Positions 1 to 7,190 of a stretch of 64,000 nucleotides of DNA are shown here, one piece after another (within the stretch, counting starts at the first letter, position 1; every line of letters starts with the position of its first letter). Position numbers and translations under genes: made by a program. Origin of the DNA: Terracoccus sp. 273MFTsu3.1 (GTDB lineage: Bacteria > Actinomycetota > Actinomycetes > Actinomycetales > Dermatophilaceae); assembly GCF_000383675.1 (NCBI RefSeq), contig NZ_KB911826.1, positions 62,001 to 126,000 of the forward strand. The letters are read 5' to 3'. The notes under the pieces were generated by a model. It ran no database searches, had not been told where the DNA came from, and worked only from the letters and a program-made list of their open reading frames with translations.

Positions 1-210
1 GGTCGTGTCCTCGCCGAGGTAGTCGATCGTCGAGAGGCGGCCGGACGCCGCGATCTCGGAGGCGGCCCCGACGACGTCGGCACGCTCGGCACCGGGCACG
101 AAGCGCTTGACGACCGAGCGCGACACGGGCGCCTTCTCGATGACGTCTCGGATCTTCTCCTGCTTGGACAGCTGCAGGAGCGAGTTGCGCAGCAGGTCGC
201 TGGCGTCCAC
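1..210 (-). CDS. Proline dehydrogenase, N-terminal part (continues past the left window edge)
   Basis: Seventy codons are visible. The gene starts at a GTG (208-210) preceded by a GGAGG five bases upstream and runs off the window. The peptide opens with VDASDLLRNSLLQLS, followed by KAPVSRSVVKRFVPG and ends at YLGEDTT. This is the usual beginning of the monofunctional actinobacterial proline dehydrogenase, an FAD enzyme of the PutA/ProDH TIM-barrel family that oxidises proline to pyrroline-5-carboxylate. The GEDT motif at the end of strand one is typical. A pyrroline-5-carboxylate dehydrogenase often lies nearby but cannot be seen. The family call is from recognition of the N-terminus only, so the catalytic part is not checked. 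Confidence 0.75.
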   Translation of the reverse strand, partial: MDASDLLRNSLLQLSKQEKIRDVIEKAPVSRSVVKRFVPGAERADVVGAASEIAASGRLSTIDYLGEDTT

Positions 211-397
211 GGGGGCCTCCGGGTGGTGCTCGGGATGTCGCTCGGGTCACGGCGGCGGACGGTGGTGACCGTCCCGCCGGGCAAATCTACCGCCGCCGGC
301 AGCCGGCGCCCGCCGGTCCCCTCCGCTCCTCCGGCACGCATGCGGCCCGCCCGGTCCCTCGGGCTCGTCCTCGGGCCCATGGGGCAGACTCGCTGCC

Positions 398-1138
398 ATG
401 GCTCGCCCGACCGCCACCCGACGACCCGTGCCCGCCGCCCTCGCCGCCGTGGCACTGCCTCTCGTGCTCGCCGCCTGCGGCCAGCCGACCGCGACGCCGT
501 CTGCCGCCACCAGCCCGGTCGGCTCGGCCGGAACGGCAGGCGCCACCGGTGCCTCGACGAGCCCCGCCGCCGACGACCCGCCGCTCACCCCGCCGTCGAG
601 CGTCGTGCCAGCCCGCGTGCACGCCACCGCAGCCGTCGCCGCCTACTTCCGTGGTCACGACCTCCGGGGGCTGACCCGCACGGACGACGAGTCGGTGACC
701 GAGGCCGTCCTCACGTCGTGCCCCGCCGGGCCCACCGTGGCCCGGGACGCCGGCCCGACGGCATACGCCCGCTCCTGGGAAGGACCGGGAGGCGTCCGCG
801 CCGACGTCGCCGCGATCACCTACCCCGACCTCGCGTCCGCGGCGCAGGCGGCCGAGCCGCTGCTCGCCGCGGCGCAGGCCTGTCGGGCACCCCGGCCGGC
901 CAAGGGCATCACGACGACCGTCGCCAACCAACGCCGCGACGTGGCGGAGGGTATGCCGCTCGGCCGGGTCGACGTGACCCGGACCTCCCCGGACGAGACC
1001 CGCCACGACTACGTCGGCGTCGTGCAGGTGGGCAACGTGCTCGTGCGCCTCACCTACTCGTCCGTCGACGCGAAGGTCGCCACAGAGAAGGGGTCGACGG
1101 CGCTCGCGCTGCTGGCCCGGGACGTGCAGAGGCTCTGA
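398..1138 (+). CDS. Secreted lipoprotein with PknH-like sensor-type domain
   Basis: 246 aa. Residues 1-27 form a lipoprotein signal peptide with lipobox LAAC (Cys near residue 27), so the mature protein should be anchored outside the membrane. A Pro/Ala/Thr-rich linker follows to about residue 70, then a compact domain with two cysteines (near SCPAGP and QACRAP). The length and layout resemble the PknH/LppA-type extracellular sensor domains of actinobacteria; that match is inferred, not shown. No Shine-Dalgarno is present, but CAGACT ends seven bases before the ATG. The stop overlaps the next start (TGATG), so it is probably translated together with the MDMPI-family gene. Confidence 0.6.
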   Translation: MARPTATRRPVPAALAAVALPLVLAACGQPTATPSAATSPVGSAGTAGATGASTSPAADDPPLTPPSSVVPARVHATAAVAAYFRGHDLRGLTRTDDESVTEAVLTSCPAGPTVARDAGPTAYARSWEGPGGVRADVAAITYPDLASAAQAAEPLLAAAQACRAPRPAKGITTTVANQRRDVAEGMPLGRVDVTRTSPDETRHDYVGVVQVGNVLVRLTYSSVDAKVATEKGSTALALLARDVQRL

Positions 1139-1962
1139 TGCCCACGATCGACGACGCCGCCCTCGCCGCGCCCGGACCGCTCGGCGTCACCCTCGACGAC
1201 CTCGGCGAGGCCCTCGGGGGCGCCGCGACCGTGCTGCGCGCCAACGCGATGGCCGCCGGCCTCGACTCGCCCGTCCCGACGTGCCCCGACTGGACGGTGC
1301 TCGACCTCGTCGTCCACCAGGGCATGGTCCACCGCTGGGCCGCGAGCCACCTGCGCGGCGAGCCCGTCGAGCCACCGGAGCCGCTCGAGCGTGAGGGCCG
1401 CGAGTCCTCCGACCTGCTCGGCTGGTTCGACGACGGGGCGACGGCGCTGCTCCAGGCCATCGTCGATGCGCCGGACGACCTCGACGCGGTCGTGTTCCTC
1501 AAGGACGCGCCTGCCCCACGGCTCTTCTGGACGCGCCGGCAGTGCCACGAGACGACGGTCCACGCCGTCGACGCGCTCGGGGCCCGGCTCGGACGGCCCG
1601 CGCGCGCCGACGAGACGTGGATCCGGCCCGCCGTCGCGCTCGACGGCATCGACGAGCTGCTCGTCGGCTTCGTCACCCGCCGCAAGGAGGGAGCCTCACC
1701 CGGCGCTCCGACCCGGCTGCTCGTGCGCCCCGACGGCGCCGACGTCGCGTGGCTCGTCGACCTCGACACCGGCCGGCCGATCCGGACCAGCCGGGTCCGG
1801 TCGGGGTCCGGTGGTTCCGGCGGTGCCGACGCCGACCACGTCCTGACCGGCGACCCCGTCGACCTCTACCTGCGACTGTGGAGCCGCGGCGCTACCGAGC
1901 CGGCGGAGCCCGTCACGGAGCTCGAGCGCTGGTGGCGCGAGAACATCTCGATCTCGTGGTGA
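1138..1962 (+). CDS. Maleylpyruvate isomerase N-terminal domain (MDMPI/DinB-like) protein
   Basis: 274 aa. The N-terminal ~170 residues show the MDMPI pattern (TCPDWTVLDLVVHQG and later RRQCHETTVHAVDA), in which conserved histidines bind a divalent metal in the four-helix DinB-like fold. Members of this actinobacterial family are thought to use mycothiol, or to act as metal-dependent transferases of unknown substrate. The C-terminal ~70 residues form the small SCP-like second domain found in TIGR03083-type proteins. The ATG overlaps the stop of the upstream lipoprotein by one base, which suggests translational coupling. No substrate can be assigned from the sequence. Confidence 0.7.
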   Translation: MPTIDDAALAAPGPLGVTLDDLGEALGGAATVLRANAMAAGLDSPVPTCPDWTVLDLVVHQGMVHRWAASHLRGEPVEPPEPLEREGRESSDLLGWFDDGATALLQAIVDAPDDLDAVVFLKDAPAPRLFWTRRQCHETTVHAVDALGARLGRPARADETWIRPAVALDGIDELLVGFVTRRKEGASPGAPTRLLVRPDGADVAWLVDLDTGRPIRTSRVRSGSGGSGGADADHVLTGDPVDLYLRLWSRGATEPAEPVTELERWWRENISISW

Positions 1963-2047
1963 CCCCCGGGTCGGCCGCGTAGCAGGATGGGCGCAGCACC
2001 CAGACCGCACCGTCGCGGACCGGGCTCCGGCGACCAGAGGAGCTCGT

Positions 2048-3334
2048 ATGCCGCAGGAGGGCATCGGACGGACCGTCCAGTCGGCCATCTACCGGGCCGG
2101 CGCCTTCGGCCGCCGACCGGCGGTCCCGACCGACGGCACGCAGCTCGAGGCGGCGGCCCGCAAGGTTATGTCGAAACGCGGGTTCGCCTACGTCGCAGGC
2201 TCGGCCGGCTCCGAAGCGAGCGCCGACGCGAACGTCGCCGCCTTCTCCCGGTGGCGCGTCGTGCCCCGGATGCTCGTCGACACGACCGCACGCGACACGT
2301 CCGTCGAGCTGTTCGGCCGTCGACACGAGAGCCCCTTCCTCGTCGCCCCGGTCGGGGTCCTGTCGATGGCCGACGACGAGGCCGACCTCGCCGTCGCCCG
2401 CGGTGCCCGTGAGCAGCGCATCACCCAGATCCTCAGCACCCAGGCCTCGGTGCCGATGGAGGACGTCGCCCGCGCCCTCGCCGGCTCGGGGCACTGGTAC
2501 CAGCTCTACTGGAGCAGCGACGACGACCTCGTCGAGAGCCTCGTCTCGCGCGCCGAGGCGTGCGGCAGCGACGCCCTCGTCGTCACGCTCGACACGGCAT
2601 ACCTCGGCTGGCGTCCACGCGACCTCGACCTCGGGCACCTGCCCTTCGCCCGCGGCGAGGGCATCGCGCAGTACACGTCGGACCCCGTCTTCCAGCGGCT
2701 CGTCCGCGAGCGGGTGGCGGCCGCCGCGCCGGTCGCCCGGCCGCGGCCCACACCGGCTGCGGTCGCGACGCTCGTCTCGATGAGCCGCAACCACCCGGGC
2801 GACACCCGGCACAACCTCACGGCACCCGAGCCGCGCGCCGCGGTCGAGACGTTCCTCGACGTCTTCAGCCGTCCGTCGCTGACGTGGGACGACCTGCCGC
2901 GGCTGCGGGCGATGACGAGCCTGCCGATCGTGCTCAAGGGGATCCTGCACCCCGACGACGCCCGACGCGCCGTGGACGCCGGGGTCGACGGCGTCTACGT
3001 CTCCAACCACGGGGGCCGGCAGGTCGACCGGTCGGTCGCCGCGCTCGACGCACTTCCCGGAGTCGTCGGGGCCGTGCGCGGTGCGGGGTCGGTTGCGCCG
3101 GTGATCTTCGACAGCGGGATCCGTTGCGGCGCGGACGCGTTCGTCGCGCTGGCCCTCGGCGCGTCGGCCGTCGGCATCGGGCGACCACACGTCTACGGGC
3201 TGGCTCTCGCCGGTGCCGACGGGGTGTCGGAGGTGCTGCGCAACCTGCGCGCCGAGCTCGACCTCCAGCTGGCGCTGACCGGGTGCACGTCCCTCGACGA
3301 CCTCACCCCGGAGCGCCTCGTCCGGGTCGGGTGA
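2048..3334 (+). CDS. FMN-dependent alpha-hydroxy-acid oxidase, lactate 2-monooxygenase type
   Basis: 428 aa, full length for this FMN TIM-barrel family. Recognisable elements are the FMN-binding PFLVAPVGVLSM segment (about residues 96-107), YQLYW (about 154), VLKGI (about 296) and the C-terminal SNHGGRQVD motif, whose His is the catalytic base and whose Arg binds the substrate carboxylate. The long form with SADANVAAFSRW near the N-terminus resembles lactate 2-monooxygenase (lactate to acetate, CO2 and water) more than the shorter LldD dehydrogenases. The exact substrate is inferred. The start ATG has an upstream GAGGAG and lies inside a GTATGCC heptamer. Adjacent genes give no pathway context. 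Confidence 0.82.
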   Translation: MPQEGIGRTVQSAIYRAGAFGRRPAVPTDGTQLEAAARKVMSKRGFAYVAGSAGSEASADANVAAFSRWRVVPRMLVDTTARDTSVELFGRRHESPFLVAPVGVLSMADDEADLAVARGAREQRITQILSTQASVPMEDVARALAGSGHWYQLYWSSDDDLVESLVSRAEACGSDALVVTLDTAYLGWRPRDLDLGHLPFARGEGIAQYTSDPVFQRLVRERVAAAAPVARPRPTPAAVATLVSMSRNHPGDTRHNLTAPEPRAAVETFLDVFSRPSLTWDDLPRLRAMTSLPIVLKGILHPDDARRAVDAGVDGVYVSNHGGRQVDRSVAALDALPGVVGAVRGAGSVAPVIFDSGIRCGADAFVALALGASAVGIGRPHVYGLALAGADGVSEVLRNLRAELDLQLALTGCTSLDDLTPERLVRVG

Positions 3335-3350
3335 CCCGCCCGGACCGGCC

Positions 3351-4415
3351 CTAGAGCCGCACGCCGGAGTACGACGTCGCCGTGCGCACGTCGATGGTCG
3401 GCGCGGGGTCTCCCCCAACCTCCCACCACGTGTCCGTGGTCCCGCCGCCGGCCGTGCTCCAGCACGTGCCCACCTGGTTGCGCGGCGGGTTCGCGGCGAA
3501 CGTGCAGACGGTGTAGACGCCCGGCGGCACGTGGATCGTGAAGGCGCCACCGTCGACCGCGGGGTCGGCCGCGGCACCGGCGATCAGCGCGTCCTCGGCG
3601 TCGAAGAGGTTCTGGCAGCACAGGGCGACGACCGTGGCGTTGCCACCCGACACGGTGCCGGTGATCGTGCGGCTGCCCACGACGACGTCGGCGCGGACGT
3701 AGCGGTCGGCGAAGCCGCCGACCGTCGACTCCGGGATGACCCAGTAGTGGACGGCTTCGGTGCTGCACCCCGTGCCGCCTCGCGAGCCGCACACCTGCGC
3801 GGGCAGTGCGGTGTCGACGAACGAGGTGGCGGAGCCGCTCAGCGTGACCACCGTGCCCCCGGTCGTCGTCGGCGCCACGTTGCGGATGAGGCGGACGGCC
3901 TTGAGGGGGCCGGTGGGGTTGCGCCACGAGAGACGGACCTGCGCCGCGCCGAGGTCGTAGGACGGCGGGGTCACCGAGGCGACGGCGCGGAGGTCCGCCA
4001 CGACGTCGGGGCGCGTGACGACGGTGACGGTGCGTCGGGCCGAGTAGAGACCGTTCGCCCTGACCCAGACGGCGAACGTGTAGGCCACGTTCGGGGTGAG
4101 AGCCGGGGTGAGCGTCGTGCGTGCGGTGCGCCCGGTGACCGGGACGGCATACCCCGCCGTCGGGGACGCCGCCGGCGTGTAGCCACGCGTCAGGCGCACG
4201 ACCCCGCCACCACCCGGGCTGTAGTACGCCGCCGGGACGGTGTAGCTGATCGTGATCCGGTGGGCCGTGCGCTCGGTGACGGTGATGCCCGAGACCGGCG
4301 GCGGGGGCGTCGCGGCCGACGAGGGCGTCGCCGGGACGAGCAGCGCCGCGAGCCCGACGAAGGCGGTCAGCGCGACGACGAGGCGTCTGCGGATGGTCGT
4401 TCCGGTCGTCGTCAT
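3351..4415 (-). CDS. Secreted protein with fibronectin-III-like domain
   Basis: 354 aa. A Sec signal peptide covers about residues 1-36 (RRRLVVALTAFVGLAALL then PSSAAT). A Ser/Thr/Val-rich beta domain follows (about 40-140) with the WVRANGLYSARRTVTVVT pattern typical of Fn3 modules, then a second beta domain with paired cysteines (CGSRGGTGC, ALCCQN, VCTF, TCW). The C-terminal third looks like a carboxypeptidase-regulatory or pre-albumin-like beta sandwich (IHVPPGVYTVCTF). No catalytic motif is visible. It is probably exported and disulphide-bonded. ATG at 4415 is preferred over GTG at 4418 because GGGAG lies seven bases upstream. It is convergent with the upstream flavoenzyme gene. Confidence 0.6.
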   Translation of the reverse strand: MTTTGTTIRRRLVVALTAFVGLAALLVPATPSSAATPPPPVSGITVTERTAHRITISYTVPAAYYSPGGGGVVRLTRGYTPAASPTAGYAVPVTGRTARTTLTPALTPNVAYTFAVWVRANGLYSARRTVTVVTRPDVVADLRAVASVTPPSYDLGAAQVRLSWRNPTGPLKAVRLIRNVAPTTTGGTVVTLSGSATSFVDTALPAQVCGSRGGTGCSTEAVHYWVIPESTVGGFADRYVRADVVVGSRTITGTVSGGNATVVALCCQNLFDAEDALIAGAAADPAVDGGAFTIHVPPGVYTVCTFAANPPRNQVGTCWSTAGGGTTDTWWEVGGDPAPTIDVRTATSYSGVRL

Positions 4416-4541
4416 CACGGCGCTCCCTGTGTCCCCTGTGGCGTGCGAACCGTCACATCATGGACCAGCCGGGGCCCGACGACGGGGTTCGGGGAGTGGA
4501 ACTCGCTCGACGGCTCCGTCGCCGTCCCGGAGGATCGGGTC

Positions 4542-5294
4542 ATGCCAGCCCTCGACCACCTGACCCGCGACGCCTACCCGAAGTCGAACGGCTACGACGC
4601 GAAGTGGCTCGTCGACCTCGACATGGGCCCGCATCCGCTGTGGCTGCTCGAGGACCTCGCCGCCGACCTCGACCTGCGTCCGGGCATGCGCGTGCTCGAC
4701 CTCGGCTCCGGACTGGGCGCGACGTCGGTCTTCCTCGCACGGGAGTACGGCGTCAGCGTCGTGGCCGCCGACCTGTGGGTCGACCCCACCGAGGCCGCCG
4801 CGGTCTTCCGCAAGGAGGGCGTCGACGACCGCGTCCTCGCGACGCGGGTCGACGCGCACGCGCTCCCCTTCGGCCGGGGCTCGTTCGACGCCATCGTCAG
4901 CATCGACGCGTGGGAGTACTTCGGCACCGGCGACCACTACCCGCCCTACCTCGCGACCTTCCTCAAGCCGGGTGGCCAGCTCGGGGTCGCGACGCCCGCA
5001 CTGACGACCGAGGTGCGCGAGCTCGGCGAGATCCCCGAGCACATCGACCGCGTCGTGGGCGCGGAGTCCGCGGCCTGGCACACGGCGGACTGGCTGCGCA
5101 GCCAGTGGGAGTTCAGCCGCGCCTTCACGACCGTCACGGCCCGCAACCAGCCGGACGCGTGCGCGAACTGGCTGCTGTGGGAGCGTGCCGTCATGGAGCT
5201 CAAGGGACAGCCCACGTCGCCGGTGCAGGGGATGCTGGAGGCCGACGGCGGCGCGTTCGTCACGTTCGCCCTCGTCACGGGGAGGGTCGCATGA
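4542..5294 (+). CDS. Class I SAM-dependent methyltransferase
   Basis: 250 aa. The Rossmann SAM-binding motif VLDLGSGLGATSVFLA (about residues 51-66) is followed by an acidic motif (VVAADLWVD) and FDAIVSIDAWEYFG, with FLKPGGQLGVATPA as the post-IV strand. This is a cyclopropane-synthase/UbiE-like small-molecule methyltransferase fold; the substrate is unknown. The start is set by GGAGG eight bases upstream of the ATG, giving MPALDHLTRDAYPKSNGYD. The stop overlaps the next gene (ATGA), so it is co-translated with a deaminase, hinting at a shared nucleoside or small-heterocycle substrate; that link is inference. Confidence 0.8.
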   Translation: MPALDHLTRDAYPKSNGYDAKWLVDLDMGPHPLWLLEDLAADLDLRPGMRVLDLGSGLGATSVFLAREYGVSVVAADLWVDPTEAAAVFRKEGVDDRVLATRVDAHALPFGRGSFDAIVSIDAWEYFGTGDHYPPYLATFLKPGGQLGVATPALTTEVRELGEIPEHIDRVVGAESAAWHTADWLRSQWEFSRAFTTVTARNQPDACANWLLWERAVMELKGQPTSPVQGMLEADGGAFVTFALVTGRVA

Positions 5295-5776
5295 GCCTCG
5301 ACGCGACCGACCTCGAGCACCTGCGGCGAGCCGTGTCGCTCGCGCGGCTGGCGCTGGAGCGCGGCGACGAGCCGTTCGGCTCGGTCCTCGTCTCGGGCGA
5401 CGGCCAGGTGCTCTTCGAGGACCACAACCACGTCATCGAGCTCGAGGAGACCCAGCACCCCGAGTTCGCCATCGCGCGGTGGGCCGGCGCCCACCTGACC
5501 GCGCCCGAGCGCGCGTCCGCGACCGTCTACACCTCGGGCGAGCACTGCCCCATGTGCTCGGCCGCGCACGCCTGGGTCGGCCTCGGCCGGATCGCGTATG
5601 CCGTGAGCTCGGCCCAGCTGACCACGTGGCGGTCGGCGTGGGGCTCGGCCCCGTCGCCGGTCGCGCCGCTGTCGATCCGCGACGTCGTGCCCGGCGCGGT
5701 CGTCGACGGGCCGGCCCCCGAGCTCGAGGCCGAGGTCCGCGACCTCCACGACCGCTTCGCCCACCGAAAAGCCTGA
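5291..5776 (+). CDS. Nucleoside/guanine deaminase-like zinc enzyme
   Basis: 161 aa, the normal size of a single-domain cytidine-deaminase-fold enzyme. The zinc site is complete: HPEF (about residue 57, His ligand and proton-shuttling Glu) and HCPMCSAAHAW (about residue 80, two Cys ligands). The segment PFGSVLVSGDGQVLFEDHNHV before it is the usual substrate-loop strand. It is closest in appearance to guanine deaminase/dCMP-like CMP_dCMP_cyt_deam proteins rather than TadA, which would carry a tRNA-binding C-terminus. The ATG overlaps the methyltransferase stop by four bases. Confidence 0.75.
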   Translation: MSLDATDLEHLRRAVSLARLALERGDEPFGSVLVSGDGQVLFEDHNHVIELEETQHPEFAIARWAGAHLTAPERASATVYTSGEHCPMCSAAHAWVGLGRIAYAVSSAQLTTWRSAWGSAPSPVAPLSIRDVVPGAVVDGPAPELEAEVRDLHDRFAHRKA

Positions 5777-5830
5777 CCCCGGCACGAGGCGTACGCCAAC
5801 CCAGCCAAGGCGCAGCTCGCGCGCCGACCC

Positions 5831-5956
5831 CACCTTCGGGCGCCGCGGCCCTCAAACCGTCGGGGCGCGCACCTTTGCGGGCCGCGGCACCCAAACCGAC
5901 GGGATCAGGCGCCAAACCCCGCACCCTCAGGCGCCGCGGCCCCCAAACCGACGGTG
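5831..5956 (+). repeat. Intergenic repeat family II, three degenerate units
   Basis: Between the deaminase gene and the broken AbiEi-type gene, three imperfect direct copies share the pattern CCYTCNGGCGCCGCGGCC followed by CYCAAACCGNCGG. They begin near 5831, 5870 and 5922. The same unit reappears twice between hpt and tilS (57824 and 57874), so it is a dispersed family in this genome. The rest of the 5777-6005 gap holds no recognisable gene. Confidence 0.6.
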
Positions 5957-6005
5957 CTGTGGAGAGCGCGGGCAGGGGTCCTCGCCCTTGGGAGATGGTC
6001 GGGCC

Positions 6006-6925
6006 ATGACCCTGAACGAGGGACGGCCGTTTCTTCGGTCCGAGGCGAGACACCTGTCGGACGGCCAGCTGCGCCGCAGCTACCGGGCGCTCTTCCACGG
6101 GGTCTACGTCCGACATCGAACCCCGGTGGGCGACCTCGAGCTCGCCGAGGCCGCATTGCTGGTCGCCGAGCCCGGAAGCTACGTCTCGCACCACACGGCT
6201 GCCCGGCTCCTGGGGGCAGCGGCGCCCGACCACCCCGACGTCCATGTGACCTCGCGTCGGTTGCGGGTCAAGGGAGCCGGGTTGACGGGGCACCGGGCGA
6301 AGGCTTAGCAGCAGGTGGTGCTGTGGCGAGGCATCCGGATGACGTCGCCGGTGCAGACGTTCCTGGACCTGGCCCACTGCCTGACCCTCGTCGACCTGGT
6401 CGTGCTGGGTGACTCCTTGGTGCGGCGCCGACGGACGACCCCGGATGAGCTCGTGTCGGCTACTCGTGCCCGTCGAGGGCCGTACTCCCGACTGGCCCGC
6501 CGAGCAGCGGCGCTCGTCCGCGCGGGTGTCGACTCACCGATGGAGACGCGCCTGCGGCTGCTCATCGTGCTCGCCGGACTGCCCGAGCCAGGGTCGACCA
6601 CCGGGTGCACGACCACGACGGGACCCTGCTCCGGCGCTACGACCTCTCCTACCTCCCCTTCCGACTGATCATCGAGTACGACGGCAGGCAGCACGCGGAG
6701 TCGGACGAGCAGTGGCTCAGCGACATCGGTCGCGACGAGACACTCGACGACGAGCGGATCCGGCGGCTGGTCATCGTGTCCCACGACCTCTACGCGACGC
6801 CGGCGAAGACGCTCGCGCGGATCACGCGCGCCATGCGCCGGGCCGGCATGCCGTCCATTCGACTCCGCGACGAGTGGCGCCGACATTTCCCGAGCCGGCC
6901 CGGCGACCTCGCGATCCCGGCCTGA
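6006..6925 (+). pseudogene. Broken AbiEi/DUF559-type protein (nonsense and frameshift)
   Basis: Three ORF pieces together give one protein of about 305 aa. Piece one (6006-6308) carries an AbiEi-like winged-helix region (LSDGQLRRSYRALFHGVYV) and ends at an in-frame TAG at 6306-6308; reading continues in the same frame with VLWRGIRMTSPVQTFLDL. Near 6585-6600 the frame shifts, and piece three carries the DUF559/Vsr-like nuclease core FRLIIEYDGRQHAE with the basic tail. Intact relatives are the common actinobacterial AbiEi-antitoxin-plus-endonuclease-domain proteins. Two independent lesions argue for decay rather than one sequencing error. No toxin partner is adjacent. Confidence 0.75.
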
Positions 6926-7068
6926 CCGGACCGCGGCGACCCGCCCGACACGGGTGGGAAACGCGGGCGCAACAGTGCGGGCGGACACTGGACGGGTACG
7001 ACACGGCATACGCAAGGATCACGACACGCCTCACGGCATCTGTCCGCTCACGGCGAACAGCGGCTGAA

Positions 7069-7089
7069 CCTGAGCCGATCACGCTCAGG
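7069..7089. terminator. Inverted repeat CCTGAGC/GCTCAGG
   Basis: Perfect 7-bp arms (7069-7075 and 7083-7089) flank a 7-nt loop between the AbiEi-type pseudogene and clpC. It could be a weak terminator for the upstream unit or an operator for clpC. No T-tract follows. Confidence 0.3.
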
Positions 7090-7152
7090 ATGGGGAACAG
7101 GAGGGACACCACCGGCGTTGGTCGGGGTGTGCTCGTCCACAGCGGGCACGGA

Positions 7153-7158
7153 TAGCAT
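7153..7158 (+). promoter_or_regulatory. Candidate -10 element of clpC
   Basis: TAGCAT fits TANNNT and lies 32 bases upstream of the clpC ATG, leaving a short leader that carries AGGAG. No convincing -35 or ClgR operator was recognised. Confidence 0.3.
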
Positions 7159-7190
7159 CGAGATGTCTCTCGATCAGTCAGGAGAAGAAC

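Noticed and set aside
6306-6308. In-frame TAG in the AbiEi-type gene as recoding (pyrrolysine or readthrough).
   Set aside because: A separate frameshift follows and no recoding signal is seen; decay is simpler.
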